This document shows, piece after piece, positions 11,062-23,957 of a stretch of 64,000 nt of DNA. Source of the stretch: Talinum fruticosum. Taxonomy: Eukaryota > Streptophyta > Magnoliopsida > Caryophyllales > Talinaceae. The notes beneath the pieces are model-generated. The model was not told the origin of the DNA, searched no databases, and saw only the letters and a program-made list of their open reading frames with translations. The stretch spans positions 62,001 through 126,000 of the forward strand of contig JAITYX010000156.1 of NCBI GenBank assembly GCA_021018815.1, in the 5' to 3' direction. A program made the position numbers and the translations under genes. Within the stretch, counting starts at the first letter, position 1. Each line of letters starts with the position of its first letter.

Positions 11062-14000
11062 ATGGAGACCGATGGAAAGAGTAGGCATCCAGAAGTTCTC
11101 AGTGTAGAATCAGACTTTATAACAAATGATCAGATCCCAAAAGATCATCTAGCTTCTGCTCACACTGTTGGTCATGGTTAGTATATTCCTAAGTCCTGTA
11201 TGGCAACATCTGGTCTTTTTTTTCTGGTAGTCAGAACCCTGTATCCGAACTTCCTCATCTTTACTCTCCATTTCTTTCACCCCAAGTATCCAATTAAGGC
11301 CACTCAACAGTTTGACATGAGTATTGATACTTGATGCTCCATTTTACACCAAAAATATGCCAAATTTTCGGAAAATGGAAAGTGCAACACTTTGGAACAT
11401 ACTCATGTTGGATGCTTTGATTTGAGTCTGAGTGATGCACGTTGTGAGTTTGTGACCACTTTGTAGGAATCTCAAGATTCTAATGACAATTTCACTTGGC
11501 AAACATGCAGATTCCTGGCAGCAGGTCGGCTTGATGCTCGCAACGTGCTTCTGCAACGGATACATATTGAGCTTCTCAAACCTTATGTTGGTGCCCTTGG
11601 GTTGGGTATGGGGTGTTCTCAGCATAATTGTTGTTGGCCTCTTCACTGCCTACGCAAACTGGCTATTGGCTGGTTTTCATTTTATCCAAGGACAGAGATT
11701 TATCAGATATAGGGATATCATGGGATTTCTATTTGGTAGGTTTCCCATAAGAATACAGTTTAAGCACATAGAAGGACCTTCACAAAACACAATACTACAT
11801 AGAGTAGAAAGCTTGTAAGTGCAAAGACTAACTTTTTTTTTTGTTTCGATTAAAAAAATTATTTCTTTTGTTTGCAGGGAAGCAAATGTACTACCTCACA
11901 TTTATCCTCCAGTTTTCTATGTTTCTTGTGGCGAACATGGGTTCCATCCTCCTTGGAGGCAAAGCATTGAAGGTACAGCTTAAATCTAGTTTAAGATTAT
12001 AAGGCTTATCAATACTGCACTAGATTAGCATGTTTTAAGTACTAGATTAGCATGTTTTAGTTCTTGCATAGATTTGACAAACTTTAAGGGTCCAGTAGAA
12101 ACAACTTCTCCACAGTTGCACGATAACATTGCTACCTATGACATCACCTCCCCCCCAAACGCCCAAAAAAGAAAGAAGAATCAGCCTAGGTGGGACTCCT
12201 GGGGTACAGCTTACGATTTGAATTTGGATTTGAGAAATTTTATGTTAGCAAAGCCAGCCAGAACAAACTATATGTATGCATCTGAAATCTATACGTGTAG
12301 AGCATGATGAACATTCAAGTTAATTTGGGATGCTTTTCATACAGGAGATAAATTTGGCATTCAGTGAATCTACCTTAAGGCTCCAATACTTCATCATCAT
12401 CACAGGAGTCACTTTTTTCATATTTGCTTTTGTCGTTCCTAACATGTCTGCCATGAGAGTGTGGTCAGGAGCCTCGGCAGTTCTCACAATTGGTTATGTT
12501 GGTGTTCTTCTAGTGGTATCAATCACTGATGGTAGGTACTAACCATCAAGCTTTCAAGTTATGTAAAACACACATAAATGTCAAAAGCCTTATAAGCATT
12601 AAAGAAAAAGAAATTTTCTAGGGAAATCTCCTTCTAGCATTCATGGTTTCATACCTCTGACTGGGGAATTTGGCAATTAAACAAAACCAGGGTATTGACA
12701 CTCATGTCCTAAATGTTCGCATACTTAGCAAGCCCAATTCATTCATAGTGACTGCTATACCCGACCACAAAAAGGGGAAAAGGGAATAAAAGGGAATCCT
12801 ACTAATTTAATGTTTATCTCAGTCCAACTTATTCATTCCTCCAGGCAAAGCTAACACGCACAGAGACTACGAAGTCAAAGGAACCACAGTGGATAGGGTG
12901 TTCAATGCCTTTGGTGCAATATCAGCCATCATTGTGTGCAACACCTCAGGCATGCTACCAGAAATACAGGTTAATACTCTTACATTCCTACTTATGATAT
13001 CCACAGACAAAGATACATATACATGAAGGCAGCCAGGATCGAGACCAGGAAAAAAATTGAGTGTAATTCTGTTTTGTATTTGCAGTCAACTGTTCGGAGG
13101 CCAGCTGTGAAGAATATGAGAAGAGCCCTGCATGTTCAATACACTGCTGGCCTGATGGTGTATTATGGTGTTAGTATAGTTGGCTATTGGGCTTATGGTT
13201 CGGAAGTGTCAGATTACCTCCCTAAGCAGCTAAGCGGGCCAAAATGGGCACGGGTCCTAATCAATTCAGCAGTCTTTTTGCAAAATATTATCTCCCAACA
13301 TGTAGGTATCATTTTCACTTGTGCTCAACTATGTTCCCGCAATTCACCACCCATATCTACGCAGTTCTATTTCACTTGAGGACCCTTCATCCATAAGAGG
13401 TAGTATATTCAAAATAACTCAACATTTGCAATTGGTCCTAGAAGATTTCTGTGGAGACAAACCTTGAACTGTCTCTGCTTTATAATCATGGAGATTAATT
13501 TTCACTTACAATACATCGAACATAAAAAGCAACTGTGACAGCATAAATACTAGCTTGCCAACTACTGTGGTTGAGCTCATCCACAAAAAGGAGACGGGTC
13601 GAGATCATTCTTTTTGCATCATAAGCTAATCTATTGTGGTTTACAGGATCATTATTTATCCTAGGAACTACTGTTCTGCAATCCATCATATGAAAACTAC
13701 ATGACCTTTTTTGTTTCTTCCTAGAATTTTTTCTGACCCAAGGATATTATTATACATGATTCAGATGTTTATTCTACCAGTTCATGAGGCCTTAGACACC
13801 AAGTTTCTGAAACTTGATGAGGGTATATACTCAAGAGAAAATTTAAAACGGCGATTTTTCCTTCGAGCATTCGTTTTCACAGGAAATACAGTTGTGACAG
13901 CAGCCATGCCTTTTATGGGAGACTTCATCAACCTTTTAGGATCGTTTATACTCACCACATTAACCTTTGTTTTCCCAAGCATGATCTTCATCAAGGTAAC

Positions 14001-14234
14001 TCTGATCTATGCCAAAAAAAAAATTATATGGAGGTAATTTATTAGAAGTTTGGTATTGAATTTAAATGCTTGGTCATGCTACAGGTCAAGGGGAAAACAG
14101 CTAGGGCCACGCAGCAAGCATGGCATTGGGCAATTGTTTCTGTTTTTACCCTCCTTGCAGTGGCAACTACAATCTCTGCTGCTAGATTAATATTCAACAA
14201 TATTAAACAATACCATCTGTTTGCTGATCAATGA
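11062..14234 (+). CDS. Proline/betaine transporter (ProT-type AAAP), divergent first copy
   Basis: Proton-coupled transporter of the AAAP family, ProT clade, which imports proline, glycine betaine and GABA across the plasma membrane. Eight coding exons: 11062-11176, 11511-11735, 11878-11972, 12345-12531, 12845-12969, 13086-13301, 13765-13995, 14085-14234, all GT..AG; 1344 nt, 447 residues, close to Arabidopsis ProTs (about 440). ProT signature stretches: SWQQVG, PLGWVWGVLSIIVVGLFTAY, FIRYRDIMGFLFGK, LRLQYFIIITGV, NAFGAISAIIVCNTSGMLPE, GYWAYGSEVSDYLPKQLSG, EALDTKFLKL, PFMGDFINLLGSF, LTFVFPSMIFIKVKGK, ending HLFADQ. Odd: the first membrane helix reads FCNGYI where the neighbour and Arabidopsis read FNCGW(I/V), and LVANMGSILLGGKALK replaces LGNMGFILLGGRALK. 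The frame is open throughout, so these look like real divergence and perhaps altered substrate use. Confidence 0.93.
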
Positions 14235-14703
14235 AATATTTGCAGCACAGATAAGTAGGTCAACACTGTAATTGCATAATCTACTTAAATAAATTTGAAT
14301 ATAGTACCATCTCTTTGAGATTGTAATGTTCTTCATAGTGTTCTACAACAAAATAGTTAATGTCGGAGCAGAAATAACATTATGGGTCACAAAAGAGATG
14401 CAAACAGTCTATTAGATACAAGATCGATTACTCGCTTTTTCTTTGCCTGACCTGATTTCAAACTAATTTATAAGATTTACTATATACATGCAGGATATCA
14501 CTTGCAGTCAACTTTTAATTTTTTTTTTTTCCTTGACAAGATTTAAGAAATGCTAGCAATTAGAGCGTATTGACGTCAATTTGGATTTTGAATCATCAGT
14601 CTTACCTACTCACGCCTCCAAGCCTTGGAAATGCATGGACACACAAAGCAGTGAGCCTAAACGATCATGAAAGCATGGTTCGAGACTTCATTTGCAGGTT
14701 GCC
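14235..14703. other. 3' flank of first ProT gene
   Basis: Should contain the 3' UTR and polyadenylation region. Nothing further recognised before the LTR that begins at 14704. Confidence 0.55.
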
Positions 14704-15131
14704 TGTTAGGATCGAGGAGTCCACACTCATAAACAATAAATAAGAACAAGAAGAAAAGAATAAAAATGAGACACAAGAATTTTTTACGTGGAAAACCCAA
14801 AACCGAAAAAACAACGAATTTGCATTAGGTTTTGGATAGCTTTATAAGAAGTTGATACTTTGCTAGCTACACCTTGCTACACTCAGTAACGGAGATCTAC
14901 ATACAGTTATATAGCCATAAAACCAAGAGTTAAAAGCAAATAACTCACGAAAAAGGACGAAGAACAACCGTCGCGGTCAAAAAGCACATGACACTCCTCT
15001 ACCTACTTTTTTTGTTGCGTCTTCGTTTGCTTCTCGCTCTGGCTTGGTTGTGCCTTCGTTGCACGATCGTGCCGCCCCGTAGCTAGTGATTCCTGAGCCT
15101 AAACAACTCATTAGGCTCCATAATCCCAACA
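14704..15131 (-). mobile_element. LTR of a copia-type retrotransposon (minus orientation)
   Basis: Bounded by TGTTAGGAT at the left and ATCCCAACA at the right, the usual TG..CA short inverted repeat of an LTR (428 bp). On the minus strand the sequence just before it, CTCCAAGTGGAAGAT, is a typical copia polypurine tract directly abutting TGTTGGGATTATGGAGCC. This makes it the 3' LTR of an element read on the minus strand. No second LTR was found to the right. Confidence 0.65.
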
Positions 15132-16110
15132 ATCTTCCACTTGGAGACTAATGACCACCCACCATCCTTGTCGCCACTCATCCATCTAGTACATCAACCC
15201 GGCCTCATCATTGAGAGAGACCAACCGAAGCTTTGCACAACTTCAACATCATGACATCATCTCCTTGGGCTAGCATGTTTGCTGGATTTCCGCTACCTAA
15301 AATCTTCTCAAGCCAACCATCGTCCAAAGAAAGCTCCCACTTGGATCGGTCAACTTAATGCATAAAACCATGCAACAGTGGCTCACCGACATCAGTCAAC
15401 AATAAAACATAATGAAGAGAAAGTGTATACCTTTGGACTTTACCTTTTGTTGATATTGTTGTCTTTCTCATTATACCTAGTTCTTGCAACTTATCAACCG
15501 GTGATCCATTTGTAAACCCAACAAATTTCCCATCACCCTTACCAACTCCCACTTCAGCAGAATCCTTTTCAACCCCAAGTCTATAACGCCATATCCTTCA
15601 GTGAGTACAACGAGTCATACTTCACACCCTTAGCTACAATCAATACCCCTTTCACAATTTTTCAGCCCCCATTGAAAAATTCAGTTAGATAACCCGTCTC
15701 ATCCAACAGACTCACAGAAATCAAATTTTTTGTCAAGCCCATAATAAATGTAACACCTTAAATTTTCAAAACCCCTACTAGAATTTTTAATTCTCACATC
15801 CCCTTTTTTAGTATCTCCAAACTTTTCCCATTAGCAACATACACCTTACCAAAACTTTCATCAACAAAGTTGTATAACAAGTCTCTACTAGAAAAATAAT
15901 GAAATGATGCACCTAAATCCATATTACAAGACTCAATAGAACTTTCCATACTCAACACGAGAGCATCACCAACATCTTCAACAGAATTCATTGGATCATG
16001 ATCATCATTTCTTTTAGGACAATTTTCTTAAAAATGTCCTTATCAACATAACTCCAACACACAACCTCCCCGGATTTTGGGACCTATCCCTTGCTTTTGA
16101 CTTTGACCGT
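15132..16110 (-). pseudogene. Decayed copia internal region (gag zinc knuckle / protease part)
   Basis: On the minus strand: a CCHC-like knuckle (CWSYVDKDIFKKNCPK after one frame correction near 16025), then a protease segment (LGASFHYFSSRDLLYNFVDE; SFGKVYVANGKSLEI), then a GAG-pre-integrase-like stretch (NLISVSLLDETGY; VTKG-like and L.S.K phrases). Multiple stops and shifts. Integrase, reverse transcriptase and RNase H are absent between this part and the 3' LTR, so there is an internal deletion. 16111-16921 holds nothing else I can support apart from the promoter of the next gene. Confidence 0.6.
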
Positions 16111-16921
16111 CAACTAGAATTCTTATGTGTAGGTTTTTTGTGAAGAGAAAGGACTGACAATAGAGAAGGAGTTACAGGCTATAGCTGAAAATGGATATTT
16201 GAATATAATTTCATCATAGTAACTTAAATAGTTAAAAAACAACTTGTAACCTAAGATCATGGGCTGAAATCTAGCCACAACTAAAGCATGATTCCAACAG
16301 AAAAAACAAATGTCTCCAACAAAAACCCATTGATAAACATTCAAACTGAGTATTTTTTTTTTGGGTAACAACTTGATTGCATTTTGGCTTGTGAATGTCC
16401 ACTCCATGAGCCAGGGAACGAGCACCAAAGAGGAATATCCAAGAATAATAAATGTGGTGGAGTAAGAGAGTAAAAGACATTCATGGTCGGATGAGTATTT
16501 GAACTCTGACTAAATTAGAGTTGAGATTCAGGGATGGATGCATATTTATAAAAGCAGAGATAATCATTCTGGTCCTCCAATAGCAACCATTCTCAAGAAT
16601 GAAAAAGCCTTGAGCTCTGAACATGCCAGTTTGTCCACTCAACATGGTGAACGCAAAACTTGAGGGCGATCTCTGACTGAATCTGATCCTTATGCATTCA
16701 GCTATCAGGACTAAGCAAGACAAAATGGGACTTGGTTCAAACTCATAGGAAAGCATAAAGTACGAAACACATGAATAACGATGTCCCAACAGCCTGTAGC
16801 TGTTGAATTTTCCCCCTAGGCCACTAATTCCTCCCGCAAATTTAAATTCAGTCATTAGTGCTATTCCATATCCTGTTCTTCAGAAAAAGCAAAAGACAGC
16901 TGTCACCCTGCAAGGATTTCC

Positions 16922-19900
16922 ATGGAGACCCAAGGAAGAATTACTCAGTCAGAAGCTCTCAATGTAGAATCAGGTTTCATGACAGATGATCAAACCCCCA
17001 AAGAATGTCCAGTTTCAGCTCACACTATTGGCCAAGGTAAGTATAATTCTCAACCTATTTTGATACAATCAAATTTTATTTAGTTTCTATGTACAATATT
17101 GACAGATAGTTTAGTTGCTTCATATGTTATTCGTGACTCTTCGTTGGACCTTAAGTGCAACATATTTGATGTTTGACACTCTGAAATGTACGTGTATCAC
17201 CACTTGGCAGCACTACATTTCATACCAAAAACTGGCAAAATTTTCAGAAAATGGACAAGATGCACAACTTGGACACATGTCTATGTATGTTGGATGCTTG
17301 AATTGAAGTCTAAGAAACATACATTCTTACCACTATATAGGATTCTCAAACAGAAACAAAATCCTGGTTGTGTCTAGTCTAAGGCAGTTAAGCTCGATCA
17401 TGATCTATTTGGCTTAACAATTGAGGAGTTTTAACAACAATTTGACTTGGAAATCATGCAGATTCATGGCAGCAGGTCGGTCTGTTGCTCGTAACAGGCT
17501 TCAACTGCGGATGGATACTGAGCTTTTCAAACCTTATGTTGGTGCCCTTGGGTTGGGCATGGGGTATCCCTTGCCTAATTGTTGTTGGCCTCTTCACTGC
17601 CTATGCAAACTGGCTATTGGCAGGTTTTCACTTCATCCAAGGCCAGAGATTCATCAGATATAGGGATATCATGGGATTTCTATTTGGTAAGCTATGCTTC
17701 CTCATAAGATTACGTAATTGGGCGGAGTTAAAAGCGACAATGACAAATTATCCTCTAACATTATTCATTTATCAGTAAAACATTATTTGTGTTCTCATTG
17801 TTAGGCTAGGCTTGTGGCTCTTATTATATTATCCGTTGTTCTTTCAAAAATTATTGTTGTTGATCATATATTCTTGATTGTTAATCAGCTACGCATTAAA
17901 TTATTTTCTTTGACTAAGTGTTTTCAAACATGGACAGAAGTAGCACCAAGATTTCGAGAGGTGACGAACAACTCTTGTTCGTTCATGGAAATAGTAAGAT
18001 AAATATTTATAATCGTTATTCATATCATACCACCAACAACAACAAAATAAAAAATCCTCATTTGTAGGAGGACAAAATAACTTGAAATAGTCGATAGTAG
18101 TATAAAGAAAGATAAATTTTAAATGTGTTAAAACTGAATAAATAAATGAGGAATAAAAGATAAAGTAGGCAGTATTTTAAAATGCTGTCTTAAAAATAGT
18201 AAGACCCACGTAAGATTTTCCTTTAAAAAACGTAAAGGCCACCCAAAAACGCAGGATAGATATTGGGGGCAAAAATACAAGGTCGCCATTACTATTCCTG
18301 GCTGAAAAAGATGGCACTTCACGTCTACGATGAATATTTTTTCCCTTTTTTGCTTTGCACAACATTAAATTAATAGGAAATGCTTCAAATGAGAACACTT
18401 CAACAAATTATTTTCTTCTCATTTATCAAAATTTCATAAATTTAAAAAGCATTTTAATCTAATTAAAGATTACAAAAGTTGACGTTTATAATCAAATAAA
18501 GACGCGAGTACAGTGGTTGTTAACATACTACAACCACAATAATTGGAAGAATCCTAACTATACATATATTATATCTAGATCTTTTTTTGGGTAAGAATTT
18601 AAGTGATTTTTATTACCAAAAACATGCTGCCCCGTGAAAATTTTAAGGGTAGAGATTACAAGCTAGTCACTTTGATGTGCAAGGTAATTCAAGACAACCA
18701 AATTTTACAACCTTGATATTTTTTCATCATTACTGAGAAACTATAGTCTCATCTTCATGGTCTCTTTGATCATGATGACTGTTCTTCCTATCTCCGAGTT
18801 ATATTTAGATCTTTATCATTCATTATTTTTATATTAAAAATAAAATAAAATAATATTTTTATTAGTTATAAAAACATTTATAATTCTTAAGAAAATATAA
18901 TCTCAGTTTTTACATTTTACTCTTTAAGAAGGGAGCAATTAAGTATTATTAATTAATTATCTTAACTAAAATTTTTAAAAATTATTACATGTTTAAAATT
19001 CATTTTCTTAATTTAATAGAAGCGGGTTACATTCGAGAAAACAACACTTTCAAAGAATGACAAATTCCCCCACTCATCAACATCTTTGGGAGATCGAATA
19101 CAAAGCACAAATTAAATATAATTGACAAGGGCTGAACAACTCCTTGACCTCTACTGAAACTTACGCAAATTCCTCTCAAGCCATACAGTATAAACGATCC
19201 AAATCTTACGATCTTATGATTTTACGATCTAAAAATCCTCTATCGATTCAACTTCCATTAAAATCTTAAATGTATTAGAATCTTATGATCCTAACTTCGT
19301 TAAAAAATATATGGTAGGATCATAATACGATTTTACGATCTTACGATACGATCCACGATTCTAAATAAATTTCATAATTTGCCAACACATACTTTTAGTC
19401 GAGAATTGATCATTATAATATGCTTTTGAAACAAAATCTTTAACAAAGTATAGTTAAATTGAGTTTTTATAAATGTTTGCTAAGATTTTTATTCTTATAA
19501 AAGAAATTTCATTATTACAAACAAATATTAAAATCTTAGATTCTCGATCCGATTTTACGATTCTGATTCTAACCACCGCTGATCGATTCTAACTAGAATT
19601 CCGATTCTAACAACGGACAACCCTTCTCCATTTGCATGACCGTGAGTTACCCTTGTAATGGTTTACACAACAGTTTACTTCTTGGGTAAAAAACCAAGCT
19701 TTGATTCGTTGTTGAGACCACACAGTAGCTGTCGCCGCACTTGATTAGTAAATGGACATTGAAAGAACAAATTGTCTGGACAATCGTTAGCAGGAGAACA
19801 GAAAACGCAGCAATCATCAACACTCATGCCTCCAGCATTCAAAACTTATCAAGTTCTAACTAGAATAAGTTGTTTTCTTTTGTTCGCAGGGAAGGAATTG

Positions 19901-22900
19901 TACTACATGACATGGATCTTCCAATTATCGATCTTTCTTCTTGGGAACATGGGTTTTATCCTCCTTGGAGGTAGAGCTTTGAAGGTATAGCTTCAATTTT
20001 CACCTACGATTAGAGACATCAGACCAATACTTCACCAGATTAGCATGTGCTAATTCTTCCGTAGATTTGACAAAATTTCCAAAGATCAGATTGCTACATC
20101 TGAACCCTCGAGGTCTCGGTGGGACTTCCAGAGTGGATTTGGCTTTGGGTTCAACAAATTTTAGTTAGGTTCTATGGAAGCTATACATGTACGGGAAATG
20201 TTCAACATACCAGCTAAAACTTACGATGCTTTTCATACAGGAGATACATTTGGCATTCAGTGATTCTACCTTCAGGCTTCAGTACTTCATCATCATCACC
20301 GGGGTGGCATATTTCTTATTTGCTGTTGCTGTCCCCAACATGTCCTCCATGAGAGCATGGTTAGGAGTCTCAGTTATTCTCACCTTCGGCTACATTGGCG
20401 TCCTTCTAGTGGCATTAGTTAATGATGGTAGGTACTAACTGTCAAACTTTTCAGTAATGCACGGAAAAAAGTTGAACCTGCAATAACACACAAGCATGTC
20501 AAAAGCTTAATATTCATTAAAGAAAAGCAGTTGTCTCTACAGCAATGAATTTCCATGCTTGAATTCTTCCCCCCCAAAAAAATCCCTCTAGGGTGGAAAA
20601 AGAAAAATTACGTGAAGGTTAGACCAAACTTTACGATAAAGAATACATATATATTTTCCGACTATGTTGCTTTCTTTCATTGATACTGATAGGGGTCCTA
20701 GGGCTAATATCCTTTTCACTTTCACTTCCCAAAACTGTTTTCACTAGGGTCTTTGGGATCCAAACAACACATTGAAAGACATAGCTTTCGAGAATTTACA
20801 CCTTCAACTAAGAAAATTACTAAATGAACCTAAGTCATGTACTAGCTGGATTAAAATGTTTCTGCACCATGGCTAGCCCAATAGATGCATGGACAAAACT
20901 AATAGAGACCAGAAAAGGAAGGAAAAAGAACAAAAAGTATTCGTACTAGTTTAACATTACAGTCCAACTTATTCATTCCTACAGGCAAAGCTAACAAGCA
21001 TAGAGACTATGAAGTCAGAGGAAGCACAGTGGATAGAATATTCTATGGTTTTAGTGCAATATCAGCCATCATTGTATGCAACACCTCAGGCATGCTACCG
21101 GAAATACAGGTTAAAACTTCTACCTATGATTATGATCATCACAGGAAAAAGTACCTTACATGAAGGAAACCAGGTGTACATAAAAAGAAAAATTGAGTAT
21201 ACATCTTTTATGTACTTGCAGTCAACTGTCCGGAATCCGGCTGTCAAGAACATGAGAAGAGCCCTGTATGTCCAATATACTGTAGGTCTGATTGTATATT
21301 ATGGTATTAGTATCATGGGCTATTGGGCTTATGGTTCGGAAGTGTCAGATTACCTCCCTAAGCAGCTAAGTGGGCCAAAATGGGCAAAGGTCCTAATCAG
21401 TTCAGCAATATTTCTACAAAATATTATCTCCCAACACGTAAGCATCATTTTCATTTTTGCTCAATCAAGCTTCATTCCCCTACCCCATCTCATATCATGG
21501 TCACCAAAATCATCATATCATAAGAGTCTACATCATTCAAGGGAGATAGTATAAGAATATAGATGGAACATCCATGCCTAATTGTTCCTACAAGATCTTA
21601 ATGGAGACAAGTTACGAGCTAATTGTGCTTTAAAATCATAGATTACTTTTCAACATCAGTATATAGAATATCAAAAGCAACTGAGACAACATAGACTATT
21701 ACTCTGCTGATGCCAACTATTATGCCTCCGTTGACAAAAAGGAGCTGAGGTCATGTTTGTCACATCTTAAACTAATTTACTGTGATTTATACGATAACTT
21801 ATCTAGTCTATTGTTCGTCGCAGTTTCTATGACTCACAAATGAAAGTGACATCGAGTGAGTATTCGAGGGTGTCGAACCACAGGGAGTAGGGTTTCAAGT
21901 ATTAGAGCTTAATCCGAGCGGCTCAAGCTAGGCCAAATCAAAGATGCAGGAATATTAAGTAATGAAAACTAAATTAAAGTTAAAAAGGTGGCTCAACATA
22001 GATGAAAATTCTTTCAAGCATTTCATCCAACACTTGGTAGGTATGAGTGAAAACGCAAATTTGCAAGCATAAATTGGGTGTAACTAAACCTAATACATGA
22101 CTAACTAGCCATCAAATGGCTAATCACAACATAATCCAACCAAACTACTCACTAAACATGAGAAAATTCAAGGTAAAGTCTAAACTAGCAACATAGGAAA
22201 CAAGCATGGAGAGGAAAGAGAAAACTAAACTAACTTGCATAAACCAAACAAATAAACATAAATCAACAACAAAATAGCAAACATTTAAACAAAACATTAA
22301 CTACACTAACATTAATCTAACGAAATGAACAAGAACAAAGCAAGAAATAAAGAGAGAAGGAAGAAGAAAGCTTAGCCATTTATGCTCCAAGACTCCATGG
22401 TTCACAATCTTCAACTCAAATTTACACTAATCTAACTTACTTAATCTCCCTAATGGAATTTTAGCTAAATATAAAACTAATCTAACACCGAAACCCTAAG
22501 CAAGGGCTCTCCATGAGGCCTTCCCCAAAATGTCGCCAAAAATCGGTTTAAATAGCCTAAAAATAGTCAAATGAGTCCTGGGGCCTTGACACGGTCGTGC
22601 CAAGTGGCACGGGCATGATCGTGCCAAGTCTCTGGCTGAAAAACAGAAAATTGCCCAAAACAAGGCCACCACGGCCTCTCCCACAGCCGTGGGTCAGAAC
22701 GTGGGCGCTGCACCTGGTCATGGGGCCTCCAAATGGCCTTTTCTTGCTTTGACTTTCGTTGGGCAGCACGGGGACTAGTCCGAGGTGACCTTGGCGGCTC
22801 GTGATTGCTCCGAAGGGTCCTCGAGAGGTTCTTCTTGGGTCCTGGAATGCCACAAATACTTGAACTTTGAGTGCGGTGATTCCGAAACTTTATTTCGAAC

Positions 22901-23957
22901 TTCCGAAATTTTATTTCGAACTTTCGAAACTCTTGAGGAATGTTCACATGGGCTTGCGGATGGTCCAACATGACTACGACAAATTGAATATAGATCTTTA
23001 GAGCTTGATTTTCCGAAATCATCATCATTTTCGCTCTATTCTCCGCAAATTGTCGGGTTTGGCTTATTTCTTACAAAAGTAAATAAAATAAGTAAAAATT
23101 ATAAAATTATATTATTTAGAGTCAAAAACATGTTTTAGGAGGCATATAATATACATCATTTATGCCCAAACATCTATGTTACTCGGACTCCGCGCTACCC
23201 ATGTTGAAGTATCATATGTCCAACATCAGTGTTGTGTTGGACTTCGCAGGTTTTTGAAAAAGTTTGTACATTTTTGGTCTAAAATGAAGTGTCAAGCGTC
23301 CATAACCCTGTCCGAGTCTTTAGTGTCCAACACGGGTACTTGCGACAAAATGAAGAGTCCAAGTAACACAGATCCTAGGAACTTTGGCTCTGCAATTCAT
23401 TAAATCGAGACTATATGACATTTCTTTGCTTCTACCAAGAAGCTTACCTCACTGAAGAATACATGATTCAGATGTTTCTCCAACCAATCCACGAGGCCCT
23501 AGACACGAAGTTCCTGAAACTGAACAAGGATGTAAACTCATGTGAGAACTTAACAAGGCGACTCCTCCTTCGAGGACTCCTATTTACAGTAAATACAGTT
23601 GCGGCAGCAGCCATGCCTTTCATGGGAGACTTCATCAACCTCGTGGGATCATTCATACTCATTGCACTGACCTTTGTTTTTCCAAGCATGATCTTCATCA
23701 AGGTAATTCTGACTTGTGCCCGAAAAAAAAAAAAGAAAAAGAGGAGACTACTAAAGGTAGCCAATTTGAAGCTTGCTATTGGAATTTAATGTTAATTAAT
23801 TCCACAGGTTAAGGGAAAGGATGCTACAGCTCTGCAGAAAGCATGGCATTGGATAATTATTTCTGTTTGTTCCCTCTTTGCAGTGCCCACTACGATCTCT
23901 GCTGCCAGATTCATATTTAACAATGTTAGAAAATACAGCCTCTTTGCTGATCAATAA
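16922..23957 (+). CDS. Proline/betaine transporter (ProT-type AAAP), conserved second copy
   Basis: Same family and role as its neighbour at 11062, in head-to-tail tandem. Coding exons: 16922-17036, 17462-17686, 19890-19984, 20241-20427, 20985-21109, 21222-21437, 23472-23702, 23808-23957. Every exon has the same length as its partner in the first copy (115, 225, 95, 187, 125, 216, 231, 150), 447 residues. It keeps the canonical ProT residues: FNCGWILSFSN in helix 1, LGNMGFILLGGRALK, GYWAYGSEVSDYLPKQLSG, PFMGDFINLVGSF, ending SLFADQ. The start MET-QGRITQSEALNVE aligns with MET-DGKSRHPEVLSVE of copy one. Introns 2 (2.2 kb) and 6 (2.0 kb) are enlarged by a LINE relic and by a repeat plus foldback MITE, against 142 and 463 bp in copy one. 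No frame breaks, so it is probably functional. Confidence 0.94.
18580..19862 (-). mobile_element. Truncated LINE relic in ProT intron 2
   Basis: Minus strand, reading from 19862 down: DDCCVFCSPAND, CPDNLFFQCPFTNQV (zinc-binding zf-RVT region of plant LINE reverse transcriptases), later AWLERN-like residues near 19170, and a 3' end ATTCTTACCCAAAAAAAA at about 18583, typical of LINE poly(A) tails. The coding parts are interrupted at 19190-19620 by AT-rich sequence full of TTACGATC phrases, probably a later insertion. 5'-truncated and dead. Confidence 0.6.
21826..23133 (-). repeat. Unclassified modular repeat in ProT intron 6
   Basis: Inserted block absent from the corresponding intron of the first ProT copy. 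From the left: a block containing GAGGGTGTCGAACCACAGGG, then about 500 bases of low-complexity A-rich sequence, then a GC-rich part at 22585-22830 with repeated CACGG..CCGTG half-palindromes, then TTCGAAC-type triplicated phrases at 22885-22940. 22005-22180 matches, on the opposite strand, 46215-46400. No protein. Ends are approximate. It shares its architecture with 51484-53113 in inverse orientation. Confidence 0.5.
23174..23371. mobile_element. Foldback MITE in ProT intron 6
   Basis: 198-bp unit with inverted termini CTATGTTACTCGGACTC and GAGTCCAAGTAACACAG (15 of 17 pair). Similarity continues inward (TACCCATGTTG against TACCCGTGTTGG on the opposite strand). The terminal phrase 'ATGTT(A/G)CTCGGACTC' is known to me from widespread foldback MITEs of dicots. 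It lies directly upstream of exon 7. Confidence 0.65.

Noticed and set aside
11344..11646. Minus-strand 100-codon frame opposite ProT exon 2
   Set aside because: Antisense of a well-conserved exon.
18128..18398. Two overlapping minus-strand frames in ProT intron 2
   Set aside because: No similarity that I can name; intronic and flanked by AT-rich filler.
22557..23028. Minus-strand frame of 153 codons in ProT intron 6
   Set aside because: Falls in the GC-rich part of a repeat with tandem TTCGAAC phrases; not protein-like.
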